DNA of 7,755 nucleotides from an uncultured Rothia sp. (GCA_937935205.1 CALGXU010000129.1:1-7755); one strand, 5' to 3'. Shown: positions 1-6,266, counted from the stretch's first letter. Translations and numbers: made by a program. The notes: generated by a model not told the origin, from the sequence alone.

Positions 1-35
1 ACTCTTCACTCACTCAACTTCAAAAGGACTGAATC

Positions 36-2843
36 ATGGCTACATGGCTCTACCGCATCGGTGAAGCCGCCGCCCGCCGCGCCTGGGCGGTTATCCTCAT
101 CTGGGCGCTCATCATTGCCGGTGTAGCGGGTGCCTACACCGCGTTCCACGGCAAGCTCAGCAACACCTTCACCATGCCCGGAACGCAGACCCAGCAGCTC
201 TCCGACGAGCTCGCGCAGCGCTTCCCCAGCGCCAACCGCGGCTCCGGCCAGATTATTCTTACAACCGGTGACGGCACCGCCCTCACCGAGGAGCAGAAGC
301 AGGCATTCTCCGCCGCACTGAGCGCGCTGCCCAGTGAGGTGCCTTCCGTGGACGCGGTCACCGACCCGTTCACCACCACCGCCAAGCTTGCTGAAGCAAA
401 AACCCAGCTCGACGAGGCACGCGCCAAGATTGACGCCGCCCCCGCCCAAATTGAGGACGGCAAAAAGCAGCTCAACGACGCCGCAACGCAAATCGAAGAC
501 GGCATGAAGCAGATTGCCGACAACGAGAAGAAGCTCGACGACTCCCAGGCACAGATTAGTGCAGGTCAGGAGCAGCTCGCCTCCGCACAGAAACAGCTGG
601 ACGACGCGCAGGCACAGTTGAAGGACGGCTACGCACAAGCGGAGGCGGCAGGCTCACCCGCTGCCATGATGGAGCAGCTCAACACCCAGCAGGCGCAGCT
701 GACCGAGCAGCAGAACGCCCTCAATCAGCAGCGCGATACCCTGGCCGAGAGCCAGAAGCAGGTTGATGCGGGCCGCGCAGAAATCGCCTCCAAGAAGGAC
801 GAGCTGGCTGAGGGTCAGAAGAAGCTGGATGAGCAGCGCAACCAGCTTCAGAAGACCGAGAGTGAGCTGCCGGCGCAGCGTGAGCAGTTGGAGCGCCAGC
901 AGAAGCTCTACGACTTCACCTCCGGTTACCGTATGGTCTCTGAGGATCAGTCCACGGCGATTGCGACTGTCTCGTTCACCAAGAAAACCTACGAAGTTCC
1001 CACCAGCGACAAGGACAAGGTCATGTCCATAATTGAGGCCGCTGACCTGCACGGGGCAACCGTCCAGTTCGACGCGAACATCAGCGAATCCGCACCTGGT
1101 GGCGGCTCGCACACCGGTGAGGTGGCGGGTATGGTCATCGCCTTCATCGTGCTCATGGTCATGCTCGGCACCTTCGTGGCTGCCGGTCTGCCGATTCTGA
1201 TGTCCCTGGCGGGCGTGGTGGTGGGTGTGCTCGGCACGCTCTCCCTGTCGTCCGTCGTGGAGATGAGCTCCACCGCCTACACCCTGGGCCTGATGCTCGG
1301 CCTGGCGGTCGGTATCGACTACTCGCTGTTCATTCTGAACCGCTACCGCACGAACCTGCTGGACGGCATGCCGAAGGTCGAGGCGATTGCCCTGGCGAAC
1401 GGCACGAGCGGTAACGCCGTGGTTTTCGCGGCAACCACCGTGATTATTGCGCTCGTGGCGCTGAACGTGACCGGTATTCCTTTCCTGGGCGTGATGGGTA
1501 ACGCCGCCGCGTTCTGCGTGGTTGTTGCCGCCCTAATCGCGGTGACTCTCACCCCGGCGGTGCTGTCTCTGGCGGGTACCAAAATCATGTCGAAGAAGCT
1601 GTGGGCTTCTATCGATACCCCGAAGAAGATTGAGGAACGCCGCGCGCAGGATGCCGAGCGCACCGAGAAGCCGAACGGCTGGTTGCGCCTCGTACTGGCG
1701 CGTCCGCTGCTGACCCTGGTGGCCGGTACATTGGCACTGTTGGCGGTTGCCGCCCCCATGTCTCAGATGCGTCTGGGCCTGCCGGATGCCTCGAATTACC
1801 CCTCCGATAGCGCCGCGTATAAGTCCTACGCTCTCATCAGTGAGAAGTTCGGTGAAGGTATGAGTGCCCCGCTGGTTGCGGTCGCGCACACGCCCACGAA
1901 CATGAGCGAGGAGCAGGCTCAGCAGGCGCAGATTGATATTGCTACTGCGGTCAAGGAGCGCGGCGGCGCGAACGTGCAGGCTGTGGTTCCCGGCGGTATG
2001 ACCGATGACCGTACCCGCATGATTTTCCAGGTGATTCCTTCCCACAGCGCAAGTTCTGTGGAGACTGAAGAGCTCGTCCACGAGCTGCGTGCCGTGACCG
2101 TTCCGGTTCAGGGCTCTGAGGTGTCTCTTGGCGTTGCGGGCCAGACCAGCGGCAATATTGACGTCTCCGAGGTGCTCGCGCAGAAGCTGCCCCTGTACCT
2201 GGGCGTGGTAATGGGGTTGTCCTTCCTGGTGCTGATCCTGGTGTTCCGTTCGATTATGGTTCCGCTGGTTGCCTCGGTCGGCTTCCTCTTCTCGGTGCTG
2301 GCGAGCTTCGGTGCCGTGGTGTCGATTTACCAGTTGGGCTTCATGAGCTCCCTCTTCGGCGTGGACCACCCGGGTCCGGTGCTGTCCTTCCTGCCGACCC
2401 TGCTGATCGGTATTCTCTTCGGTCTTGCTATGGATTACCAGATGTTCCTGGTGACCGGCATGCGTGAAGCGTACGTGCACGGCAAGGACGCTGCGACCGC
2501 CATTGTGAGCGGTTACAACCATGCGGTGCGTGTGGTGGTGGCTGCCGCGATCATCATGATTTCGGTGTTTGGTGGCTTCATCTTTGCTGATTCGATCATG
2601 ATCCGCCCGATGGGCTTTGGCCTGGCATTCGGCGTGCTCGTGGATGCGTTCATTGTGCGCATGACGCTGACCCCGGCGATTATGGCCCTGCTGGGCGATA
2701 AAGCGTGGTGGATGCCGAAGTGGCTGGATCGCCTCACCCCGAATATGGATGTTGAGGGCGCCGCGCTGAGTGAGAAGATGAGCGAGAAGATTCAGCAGGA
2801 GCGCGAGTCTGCCGCTACTGACTCGGGTAACAAACTCGGGTAA
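36..2843 (+). CDS. MMPL/RND-family membrane exporter with coiled-coil external loop
   Basis: A 935-residue integral membrane protein of the MMPL branch of the RND superfamily, which uses the proton gradient to export lipids, glycolipids or drugs. TM1 is at about residues 16-38. A large external loop follows (about 39-360), and residues 116-292 of it form a Gln/Leu/Ala/Lys-rich coiled coil with repeated QL-x2-AQ-x-QI patterns. TM2-6 lie at about 363-520, TM7 at about 552-575, a second external domain at 576-716, and TM8-12 at about 717-890. Both MMPL proton-relay Asp-Tyr pairs are present, D428-Y429 (GLAVGIDYSLF) and D800-Y801 (FGLAMDYQMF). The C-terminal GDKAWWMPKWLDRLTPNMDVEG-like stretch is a family hallmark. 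The ATG has AAAAGGA seven bases upstream. The substrate cannot be read from sequence. Mycolate export, the classic MmpL role, is unlikely if the host is a Micrococcaceae member lacking mycolates (inference). Family call very secure, substrate unknown. Confidence 0.94.
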   Translation: MATWLYRIGEAAARRAWAVILIWALIIAGVAGAYTAFHGKLSNTFTMPGTQTQQLSDELAQRFPSANRGSGQIILTTGDGTALTEEQKQAFSAALSALPSEVPSVDAVTDPFTTTAKLAEAKTQLDEARAKIDAAPAQIEDGKKQLNDAATQIEDGMKQIADNEKKLDDSQAQISAGQEQLASAQKQLDDAQAQLKDGYAQAEAAGSPAAMMEQLNTQQAQLTEQQNALNQQRDTLAESQKQVDAGRAEIASKKDELAEGQKKLDEQRNQLQKTESELPAQREQLERQQKLYDFTSGYRMVSEDQSTAIATVSFTKKTYEVPTSDKDKVMSIIEAADLHGATVQFDANISESAPGGGSHTGEVAGMVIAFIVLMVMLGTFVAAGLPILMSLAGVVVGVLGTLSLSSVVEMSSTAYTLGLMLGLAVGIDYSLFILNRYRTNLLDGMPKVEAIALANGTSGNAVVFAATTVIIALVALNVTGIPFLGVMGNAAAFCVVVAALIAVTLTPAVLSLAGTKIMSKKLWASIDTPKKIEERRAQDAERTEKPNGWLRLVLARPLLTLVAGTLALLAVAAPMSQMRLGLPDASNYPSDSAAYKSYALISEKFGEGMSAPLVAVAHTPTNMSEEQAQQAQIDIATAVKERGGANVQAVVPGGMTDDRTRMIFQVIPSHSASSVETEELVHELRAVTVPVQGSEVSLGVAGQTSGNIDVSEVLAQKLPLYLGVVMGLSFLVLILVFRSIMVPLVASVGFLFSVLASFGAVVSIYQLGFMSSLFGVDHPGPVLSFLPTLLIGILFGLAMDYQMFLVTGMREAYVHGKDAATAIVSGYNHAVRVVVAAAIIMISVFGGFIFADSIMIRPMGFGLAFGVLVDAFIVRMTLTPAIMALLGDKAWWMPKWLDRLTPNMDVEGAALSEKMSEKIQQERESAATDSGNKLG

Positions 2844-2912
2844 GGGTAAAGTATTTAGTGTGCGCTACGGTGCACTCTGAAGACTAATGCGATGTGAAAG
2901 GGCAGGTACACG

Positions 2913-3371
2913 GTGATGAGGAACCGCGCGAGTATCCGACAGGGGATAGGAGGCGTTCTGAACCGTGTGCCTGCCCCTTTCCTTGTCTTTTTGGGTGGCG
3001 GTACGGGTGCGCTGTGCCGCGTGTACACTCCCGGCGGCGTGCTGGTGGCGAACCTGCTGGGTTCGTTCACGCTGGGCCTGCTGACGATGGTGTGGAATGC
3101 TTACGCGCGCCGTGACGGTGAGGAGCGGATTCATTCGTTCCGTCTGCTCTTTGGTGCCGGCATGATGGGCGGCTACACGACCTATTCGTCGATTGCGGCG
3201 GTTATGGCGCAGACGATTTTCCTGCCGTACACGGTGCACGAAGGGTACATGGCGCTTGCTGTTCTGGTGCTGCTGGTGGGTGGTTTGGTTGCCGCCGCGG
3301 CGGGCATGCTGACGGGGCATTTTGTGGCGTCCCGCTTGGTGCCTGCTCGTGATGTTGAGGAGGGCCGCTAA
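2913..3371 (+). CDS. crcB: CrcB/Fluc fluoride channel subunit, first of a pair
   Basis: A small four-helix membrane protein of the CrcB/Fluc family, which forms dual-topology dimers that let fluoride leak out of the cell and so protect enolase and pyrophosphatase. Family motifs visible: GGGTGALCR (residues 28-36), the pore Asn in NLLGSF (N47), and the TM3 break GMMGGYTTYSS (83-93). Compared with its partner, only 10 residues separate R36 from N47 (24 in the second subunit), so the TM1-TM2 region is short. The first Phe-box position is Tyr91 rather than Phe. The start given is GTG at 2913, immediately followed by an in-frame ATG, with AAAGGG/CAGG upstream; it gives a basic leader of about 18 residues. 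A GTG at 2967 (V19) behind a strong AGGAGG is an alternative that yields a more typical 134-residue protein. It lies 69 bases after the MMPL gene, so co-transcription is possible. Confidence 0.92.
   Translation: MMRNRASIRQGIGGVLNRVPAPFLVFLGGGTGALCRVYTPGGVLVANLLGSFTLGLLTMVWNAYARRDGEERIHSFRLLFGAGMMGGYTTYSSIAAVMAQTIFLPYTVHEGYMALAVLVLLVGGLVAAAAGMLTGHFVASRLVPARDVEEGR
2948..2953 (+). promoter_or_regulatory. Strong Shine-Dalgarno-like AGGAGG inside the annotated start of the first crcB gene
   Basis: AGGAGG sits 13 bases before an in-frame GTG at 2967 and 4 bases before an in-frame CTG at 2958. It is a better match to the 16S tail than the sites before 2913. It may mark the true translation start of the first crcB gene, or may simply be coding sequence (G13-G14 codons). 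The 13-base spacing to GTG is longer than usual, so the start remains open. Confidence 0.35.
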
Positions 3372-3823
3372 TGTTTTTCGCTCTGATGGTTTTCCTCTGC
3401 GGCGGCCTGGGCGCGATGACCCGCTTCTTCCTGGATAAGGCGATGTCGCCTCGCTTGCGTACGGAGTCGTCGATTATTAGCCCGGTGTTCGTCATTAATC
3501 TGGTGGGTTCGTTCCTGTACGGGCTACTGATTATGCCGGTGTCGAATCCTCGCGCGCTGGGCGTTCACTATAACGCCACGGATCAGGTGGCGTTCTGGTG
3601 CACAGTGATTACGACCGGTCTGCTGGGTGGGTTTACGACGTTTTCGACCGCCATGGTGGAGGCGCTGACCGCCCGCTCTGAGGGTAAGACGGTGAAGTTC
3701 CTGATGCTCTGGTTGGTGCAGGTTGTGGGCGCGATGGTGGCTGCGATTGCGGGTGCGCTCTTGTTTGTGCTGCTGTTTGGTAGGTATATTGCGCCGGTGT
3801 TCCCGCCGGATGTTCTGTACTGA
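3371..3823 (+). CDS. crcB: CrcB/Fluc fluoride channel subunit, second of a pair
   Basis: A 150-residue second CrcB/Fluc subunit. Motifs are closer to the family consensus than in the preceding gene: GGLGAMTRFF (residues 11-20), NLVGSFLYG with pore Asn N43, and GLLGGFTTFST (83-93) containing the TM3 helix break and Phe-box residue F91. The second Phe-box position, three residues on, is Ala94 rather than Phe. Four hydrophobic segments are evident (about 2-22, 38-56, 73-97, 112-143). The ATG overlaps the stop of the first subunit by one base (TAATG), with GAGGAGGG just upstream inside the upstream gene, so translation is probably coupled. Paired crcB genes in Gram-positive bacteria are known to encode heterodimeric channels whose subunits have fixed opposite orientations. 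I infer the same here. I found no fluoride riboswitch ahead of the pair. Confidence 0.94.
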   Translation: MFFALMVFLCGGLGAMTRFFLDKAMSPRLRTESSIISPVFVINLVGSFLYGLLIMPVSNPRALGVHYNATDQVAFWCTVITTGLLGGFTTFSTAMVEALTARSEGKTVKFLMLWLVQVVGAMVAAIAGALLFVLLFGRYIAPVFPPDVLY

Positions 3824-3953
3824 CGGCGCCGGCTGTGGTGGTTCTCATGGTGTGTTTGGGTGCGTGTACAGCTTTTTCACAGTTTCGCCTAGGGTGAGCC
3901 ATAGAGCGGTCTTTTACACTGGTGGTGAACGATATGCGGCGGGCATGAACAGT

Positions 3954-4010
3954 AACCCACTATATACCACCGGAAATATATGTTAGAACAGGCATATATA
4001 CAGGTGGGTT
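3954..4010. repeat. AT-rich inverted repeat just upstream of vanZ -10 box, possible operator
   Basis: AACCCAC plus TATATA (3954-3966) is mirrored by TATATA (3995-4000) and GTGGGTT (4004-4010), with three extra bases (CAG) in the right arm. Nested inside is a perfect 7-bp inverted repeat, ATATATG (3976-3982) and CATATAT (3993-3999), separated by 10 bases. The structure ends four bases before a TATAAT box and covers the expected -35 area. It is markedly AT-rich against its surroundings. Position and symmetry suggest a regulator-binding site or DNA-bending element, but no binding protein can be named. Confidence 0.45.
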
Positions 4011-4013
4011 GCA

Positions 4014-4019
4014 TATAAT
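4014..4019 (+). promoter_or_regulatory. Putative -10 box for the VanZ-family gene
   Basis: A perfect TATAAT lies 29 bases before the vanZ-family start codon. No sequence resembling TTGACA exists 16-18 bases upstream (the 17-base position reads GGCATA), so the promoter would lack a good -35 and may depend on an activator or on the overlapping inverted repeat. The AT-rich surroundings make a chance TATAAT possible. Confidence 0.5.
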
Positions 4020-4048
4020 TCACTCTCACGACCTAAGGAATACACAGC

Positions 4049-4690
4049 ATGCAGGAACTGCTCAGTAAACACATGATTGGCACCTTTGCCATCGAGATTG
4101 CGGCACTCACAGCCGTGCTCTCCATCATCGGGTTTATTGGTATGCGCCTGCGCGCCAAGAAGACCGGTCGAGCACACAGCATCCGCCAGTACCTGCTGAC
4201 TGCGTCCTTCGCGCTGTTCCTTGCCTCGATTCTTTCTCTGACGCTGACCCCGATCGGTAGCGCAAATAGCGTCACGAACCCCGAGCTGTACTACCCGCGT
4301 TTCTATGTGGGTTGGAGCTGGCAGCAGGCGTGGGATCTGACTGACGGCATGGGTCTGCGCCGCTTCGCAACCACCGTGTACGCGCAGCTCTTCTTCAACA
4401 TTGCGATGTTCATCCCCCTGGGATTCTTCACTGCGGGCTGCCTGCGCTGGGGTCTGCGCGCTACTGCACTGAGCGGTTTCGCACTGTCGAGCTTCATTGA
4501 GTTGAGCCAGTTGACCGGTAACTGGGGTCTGGCGGGCTTCACCTACCGCACCTTCGATGTTGATGACATTGTGAATAATACTGCCGGCGCGGTTCTCGGT
4601 GCGGTCTGCATCTGGGTGGTGCGTGCGATTCAGAAGCGCCGTGCGGCTAAGCATGACCGGGTGCTGGCAATGGCTACCGCCGCTGCGTAG
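4049..4690 (+). CDS. VanZ-family membrane protein
   Basis: A 213-residue polytopic membrane protein with about five hydrophobic segments (roughly residues 12-32, 48-68, 110-130, 137-157 and 178-196). The C-terminal half carries the VanZ-like signature: NIAMFIPLGFF (from N117), E151 and Q154 in FIELSQL, then R167, D170, D173, N176-N177 and G180 in the RTFDVDDIVNNTAGAVLG stretch. The namesake VanZ raises teicoplanin resistance in enterococci, but most chromosomal members have no defined function and none of the van genes are nearby, so a resistance role should not be assumed. The ATG has AAGGA nine bases upstream. The gene stands alone between the crcB pair and a strong hairpin, with its own probable promoter. 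Its large extracytoplasmic loop (about 69-109) is rich in aromatics. Family call secure, function unknown. Confidence 0.88.
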   Translation: MQELLSKHMIGTFAIEIAALTAVLSIIGFIGMRLRAKKTGRAHSIRQYLLTASFALFLASILSLTLTPIGSANSVTNPELYYPRFYVGWSWQQAWDLTDGMGLRRFATTVYAQLFFNIAMFIPLGFFTAGCLRWGLRATALSGFALSSFIELSQLTGNWGLAGFTYRTFDVDDIVNNTAGAVLGAVCIWVVRAIQKRRAAKHDRVLAMATAAA

Positions 4691-4698
4691 GAGCCTCT

Positions 4699-4726
4699 AA
4701 AAACCTCCGAAGCTTCTTCCGCGAGG
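4699..4726 (-). terminator. Possible intrinsic terminator for glpF (minus strand)
   Basis: On the minus strand an imperfect hairpin, CCTC/GAGG (4723-4726 with 4704-4707) capped by GAAG/CTTC (4716-4719 with 4709-4712), is followed directly by five T residues (AAAAA at 4699-4703 on the plus strand). It lies about 125 bases past the glpF stop and beyond the 24-bp inverted repeat. Stem strength is modest because of an internal loop, so this is a secondary terminator at best. Confidence 0.4.
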
Positions 4727-4736
4727 TAGACGCAGT

Positions 4737-4803
4737 GAACCCCTCATTTTCATAACCTGACCGATATTGTTCAGGTTATGAAAATGAGGGGTTCGCCGTT
4801 TTT
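4737..4803 (+). terminator. Strong intrinsic terminator: perfect 24-bp inverted repeat with T-tract
   Basis: A 24-base arm at 4737-4760 (GAACCCCTCA at its outer end) is perfectly complementary to 4771-4794, with a 10-base loop (4761-4770). Five T residues follow at 4799-4803. It sits 46 bases after the VanZ-family stop and 58 bases before the convergent glpF stop, so it should end vanZ transcription and may also impede transcripts coming from glpF. The arm is unusually long and its inner half is AT-rich, unlike the GC-rich stem near 6250. Confidence 0.85.
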
Positions 4804-4852
4804 AGATGAAACCCTAGACAGGGAAGTTTAGGGGGGCGGGGAGGCGGAAAGG

Positions 4853-5860
4853 CTACTCCTCGTCGGTCACCCGGTTCACGACGCGGGTGCTGCGGTTGCC
4901 CTTCACCTCTTCGGGGAGCAGGATCGGCATGGAACCGGTCGGCGTGTAGGTTGCCGCGCGTGCCGCCGCAGTAGCGTGAGTGTCCTCAAACTCGGGGATG
5001 ACCTCGGAGCTGGGTGCGCGGTACAGATGGCTATTAGCCCACCACGCGAAGAGCAGAACCACAACCGCCAGAGCACTGGAAACGAACAGCCACGGGCTGA
5101 CCTGACCTTCGTAGTAGAGCTTGAAGAACGCGCCGCCCATGAAACCGCCGGCAATCGGGCCGCAGATCGGAACCCATGCGTAGAACCAGCGCGAAGTGCC
5201 CTTATCGTGGATGGGCAGCAGGGCGTGCATGAGGCGCGGACCGAAGTCACGGGCGGGGTTCAGCGCGTAGCCGGTCTGACCACCCAGGCCGATGACGAGC
5301 ACGGCGACCATGAAGCCGAAGGCGAGGGGCTTGAGCACGTCGTTGAGGTTGAGGGAGAGTTCCACACCGCCGCTGATGGACGGCTTGAAGTTCACGCCGG
5401 TGTACAGTGCCGAGAAGACCAGCATGAACGTGCCGATCATTTCGGAGAGGGCGTTGGTGAAGTAGTTGTGAATAGCGGGGACGGTACCGAAAACGCCGAG
5501 CTTAATCTTCTTGTCGGCGGTTGCCTTCCAGTGCGGCAGGTAGTTGAGGTAGACCAGCCCGGCACCAACCATTGCGCCGAGGACCTGGGCGATGATGTAG
5601 CCGGGGACTTTCTCCCAGGGGAATTCGCCGTAGGCTGCCAGGCCGATGGACACGGCGGGGTTGAGGTGGCCGCCGGAGTATGCGTGGGAGGCGTAGACAC
5701 CGAAGGTGACGGCGAAACCCCATCCGAAGGCGATGGTGAAGAAGTTGTCGCCGTGGCCTTTGGATCGGCGAAGTTCGACGTTGGCGATGACGCCGCAGCC
5801 GATGGTGCACATGATGAGCGTGCCGAGGAATTCGGCGAGGTAGGGGCTGATGGTGTACAC
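4853..5860 (-). CDS. glpF: GlpF-type aquaglyceroporin (MIP family)
   Basis: A 335-residue major intrinsic protein, predicted to conduct glycerol, water and similar small polyols passively across the membrane. Both pore motifs are intact: NPA at 67-69 (SGGHLNPAVS) and NPA at 201-203 (GYALNPARDFGPR). Asp205 after NPAR marks the glycerol-conducting subgroup. Predicted filter residues by alignment to E. coli GlpF are W47, Y198 (Phe in E. coli) and R204. The loop HWKATADKKIKLGVF and the stretch HALLPIHDKGTSRWFYAWVP resemble Gram-positive GlpF proteins. Beyond the normal last helix (about 229-249) there is another strongly hydrophobic stretch (257-275) and a 60-residue polar tail, making it about 50 residues longer than E. 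coli GlpF. The start is GTG, with GAAGGAC six bases upstream. No glycerol kinase or dehydrogenase gene is in view. It converges on the VanZ-family gene. Confidence 0.93.
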   Translation of the reverse strand: MYTISPYLAEFLGTLIMCTIGCGVIANVELRRSKGHGDNFFTIAFGWGFAVTFGVYASHAYSGGHLNPAVSIGLAAYGEFPWEKVPGYIIAQVLGAMVGAGLVYLNYLPHWKATADKKIKLGVFGTVPAIHNYFTNALSEMIGTFMLVFSALYTGVNFKPSISGGVELSLNLNDVLKPLAFGFMVAVLVIGLGGQTGYALNPARDFGPRLMHALLPIHDKGTSRWFYAWVPICGPIAGGFMGGAFFKLYYEGQVSPWLFVSSALAVVVLLFAWWANSHLYRAPSSEVIPEFEDTHATAAARAATYTPTGSMPILLPEEVKGNRSTRVVNRVTDEE

Positions 5861-5881
5861 GGGGTGTCCTTCAGGTAGTGA

Positions 5882-5997
5882 ACTGCGGGTGCGCAGTGCC
5901 GAGCGTGAGGGAGGTGTGGTTTTGTGTGGGGTTATGCCGCCCGAGTGGCGTGTTTAACCTTTGGCATCTATGGAACCCTGAATGCCCTAGAAGGGCA
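5882..5997 (-). promoter_or_regulatory. glpF leader with three inverted repeats
   Basis: Upstream of glpF three separate palindromic units occur in about 115 bases. ACTGCG/CGCAGT (5882-5887 and 5892-5897, 4-base loop) lies just above the Shine-Dalgarno site. An imperfect hairpin is formed by GGTTA/TAACC (5930-5934 and 5955-5959) with inner CGCC/GGCG (5938-5941 and 5947-5950). A third is TGCCCT-AGA-AGGGCA (5983-5997). These could be operators or leader RNA hairpins. I could not identify a convincing -10/-35 pair on the minus strand, so the transcription start is unknown. Confidence 0.35.
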
Positions 5998-6031
5998 ATA
6001 CTTTGGTGTTATTTCACCCTTAGACATAAGC

Positions 6032-6049
6032 GGTTTTTCGGGTTTTTCG
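6032..6049. repeat. Tandem 9-bp direct repeat GGTTTTTCG
   Basis: GGTTTTTCG occurs twice without a gap (6032-6040 and 6041-6049), followed by the A/T run TTTAAAAATAAA. On the minus strand this gives CGAAAAACC twice, upstream of glpF. It could be a paired protein-binding site or slippage product. No function is assigned. Confidence 0.6.
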
Positions 6050-6130
6050 TTTAAAAATAAATGTGGAAAATGAGGGGAAAACCGGGCATAGTCCACACCT
6101 TGGACTCACTCCTTCAATTCGCGGTTGAAC

Positions 6131-6180
6131 CCGTGGGTAAATTTATGAATAAATCCACGGAAAAACTCACGAATAAATCC
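6131..6180. repeat. Hairpin and spaced 10-bp direct repeat
   Basis: CCGTGG (6131-6136) and CCACGG (6155-6160) are complementary, and the inner ATTTA/TAAAT can extend the stem with a 4-base bulge. The right half overlaps a 10-base direct repeat, GAATAAATCC, at 6147-6156 and 6171-6180 (24-base period). There is no T-tract of terminator type. Purpose unknown. Confidence 0.5.
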
Positions 6181-6230
6181 CCCAATCAATCAACACGTGA
6201 ACCCCGCCGCGCACCACCTTCCACCAGCGC

Positions 6231-6266
6231 AAAATGCCCGGGCACCCCATAAGGGGTACCCGGGCA
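6231..6266 (-). terminator. Intrinsic terminator of the M20 peptidase gene
   Basis: A 14-bp GC-rich stem with one mismatch, TGCCCGGGCACCCC (6235-6248) against GGGGTACCCGGGCA (6253-6266), closes a 4-base loop. On the minus strand the stem is followed at once by TTTT (AAAA at 6231-6234 on the plus strand). It lies 84 bases beyond the M20 peptidase stop in the correct orientation. Confidence 0.85.

Larger units (their letters stand above)
5998..6230. other. Non-coding AT-richer intergenic stretch
   Basis: The middle of the roughly 490-base gap between the M20 peptidase terminator and glpF. It holds no gene I can support. Base composition is AT-richer than the flanking genes, with small repeats: a tandem GGTTTTTCG, a spaced GAATAAATCC pair, a CCGTGG/CCACGG hairpin, and a 5-bp AGTCC/GGACT hairpin at 6090-6106. 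It may contain the glpF promoter. An open frame at 6061-6252 on the plus strand lacks a ribosome site and ends inside a terminator stem. Confidence 0.6.

Noticed and set aside
1533..2522. 329-codon minus-strand open frame within the MMPL gene
   Set aside because: His/Arg/Gln-rich antisense shadow of a GC-rich gene whose plus-strand product has clear family motifs across the same bases.
2905..2965. Possible fluoride riboswitch ahead of the crcB pair (CGGT-GATGAGGA-ACCG, then TATCC/GGATA)
   Set aside because: The 5' part superficially resembles the crcB motif, but the pseudoknot partner for GAGG and the conserved 3' CTGATG...CCTAC segment are missing, and it would overlap the annotated start codon.
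3832..3877. GCTGT...ACAGC followed by TTTTT as a terminator after the crcB pair
   Set aside because: Only a 5-bp stem with a loop of more than 30 bases, too weak to call.
4049..4690. VanZ-family gene as a glycopeptide resistance determinant
   Set aside because: No vanR/S/H/A/X genes nearby. The family is widespread in chromosomes without a resistance role.
4976..5878. 300-codon plus-strand open frame opposite glpF
   Set aside because: Its Gly/Glu/Val/Asp-rich translation is the complement of the aquaporin codons. The minus-strand protein has both NPA motifs.
6062..6070. DnaA-box-like TGTGGAAAA in an AT-rich stretch, suggesting an origin
   Set aside because: A single one-mismatch box with no cluster of boxes and no dnaA, dnaN or rpmH nearby.
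6066..6077. GAAAATGAGGGG shared with the right arm of the 24-bp inverted repeat at 4780-4791
   Set aside because: A 12-base match between two places in a window of this size is expected by chance.
6061..6252. 63-codon plus-strand open frame
   Set aside because: No ribosome-binding site, low-complexity Lys/Ser/Asn/Pro content caused by the local repeats, and its end lies inside the terminator stem of the opposite-strand gene.
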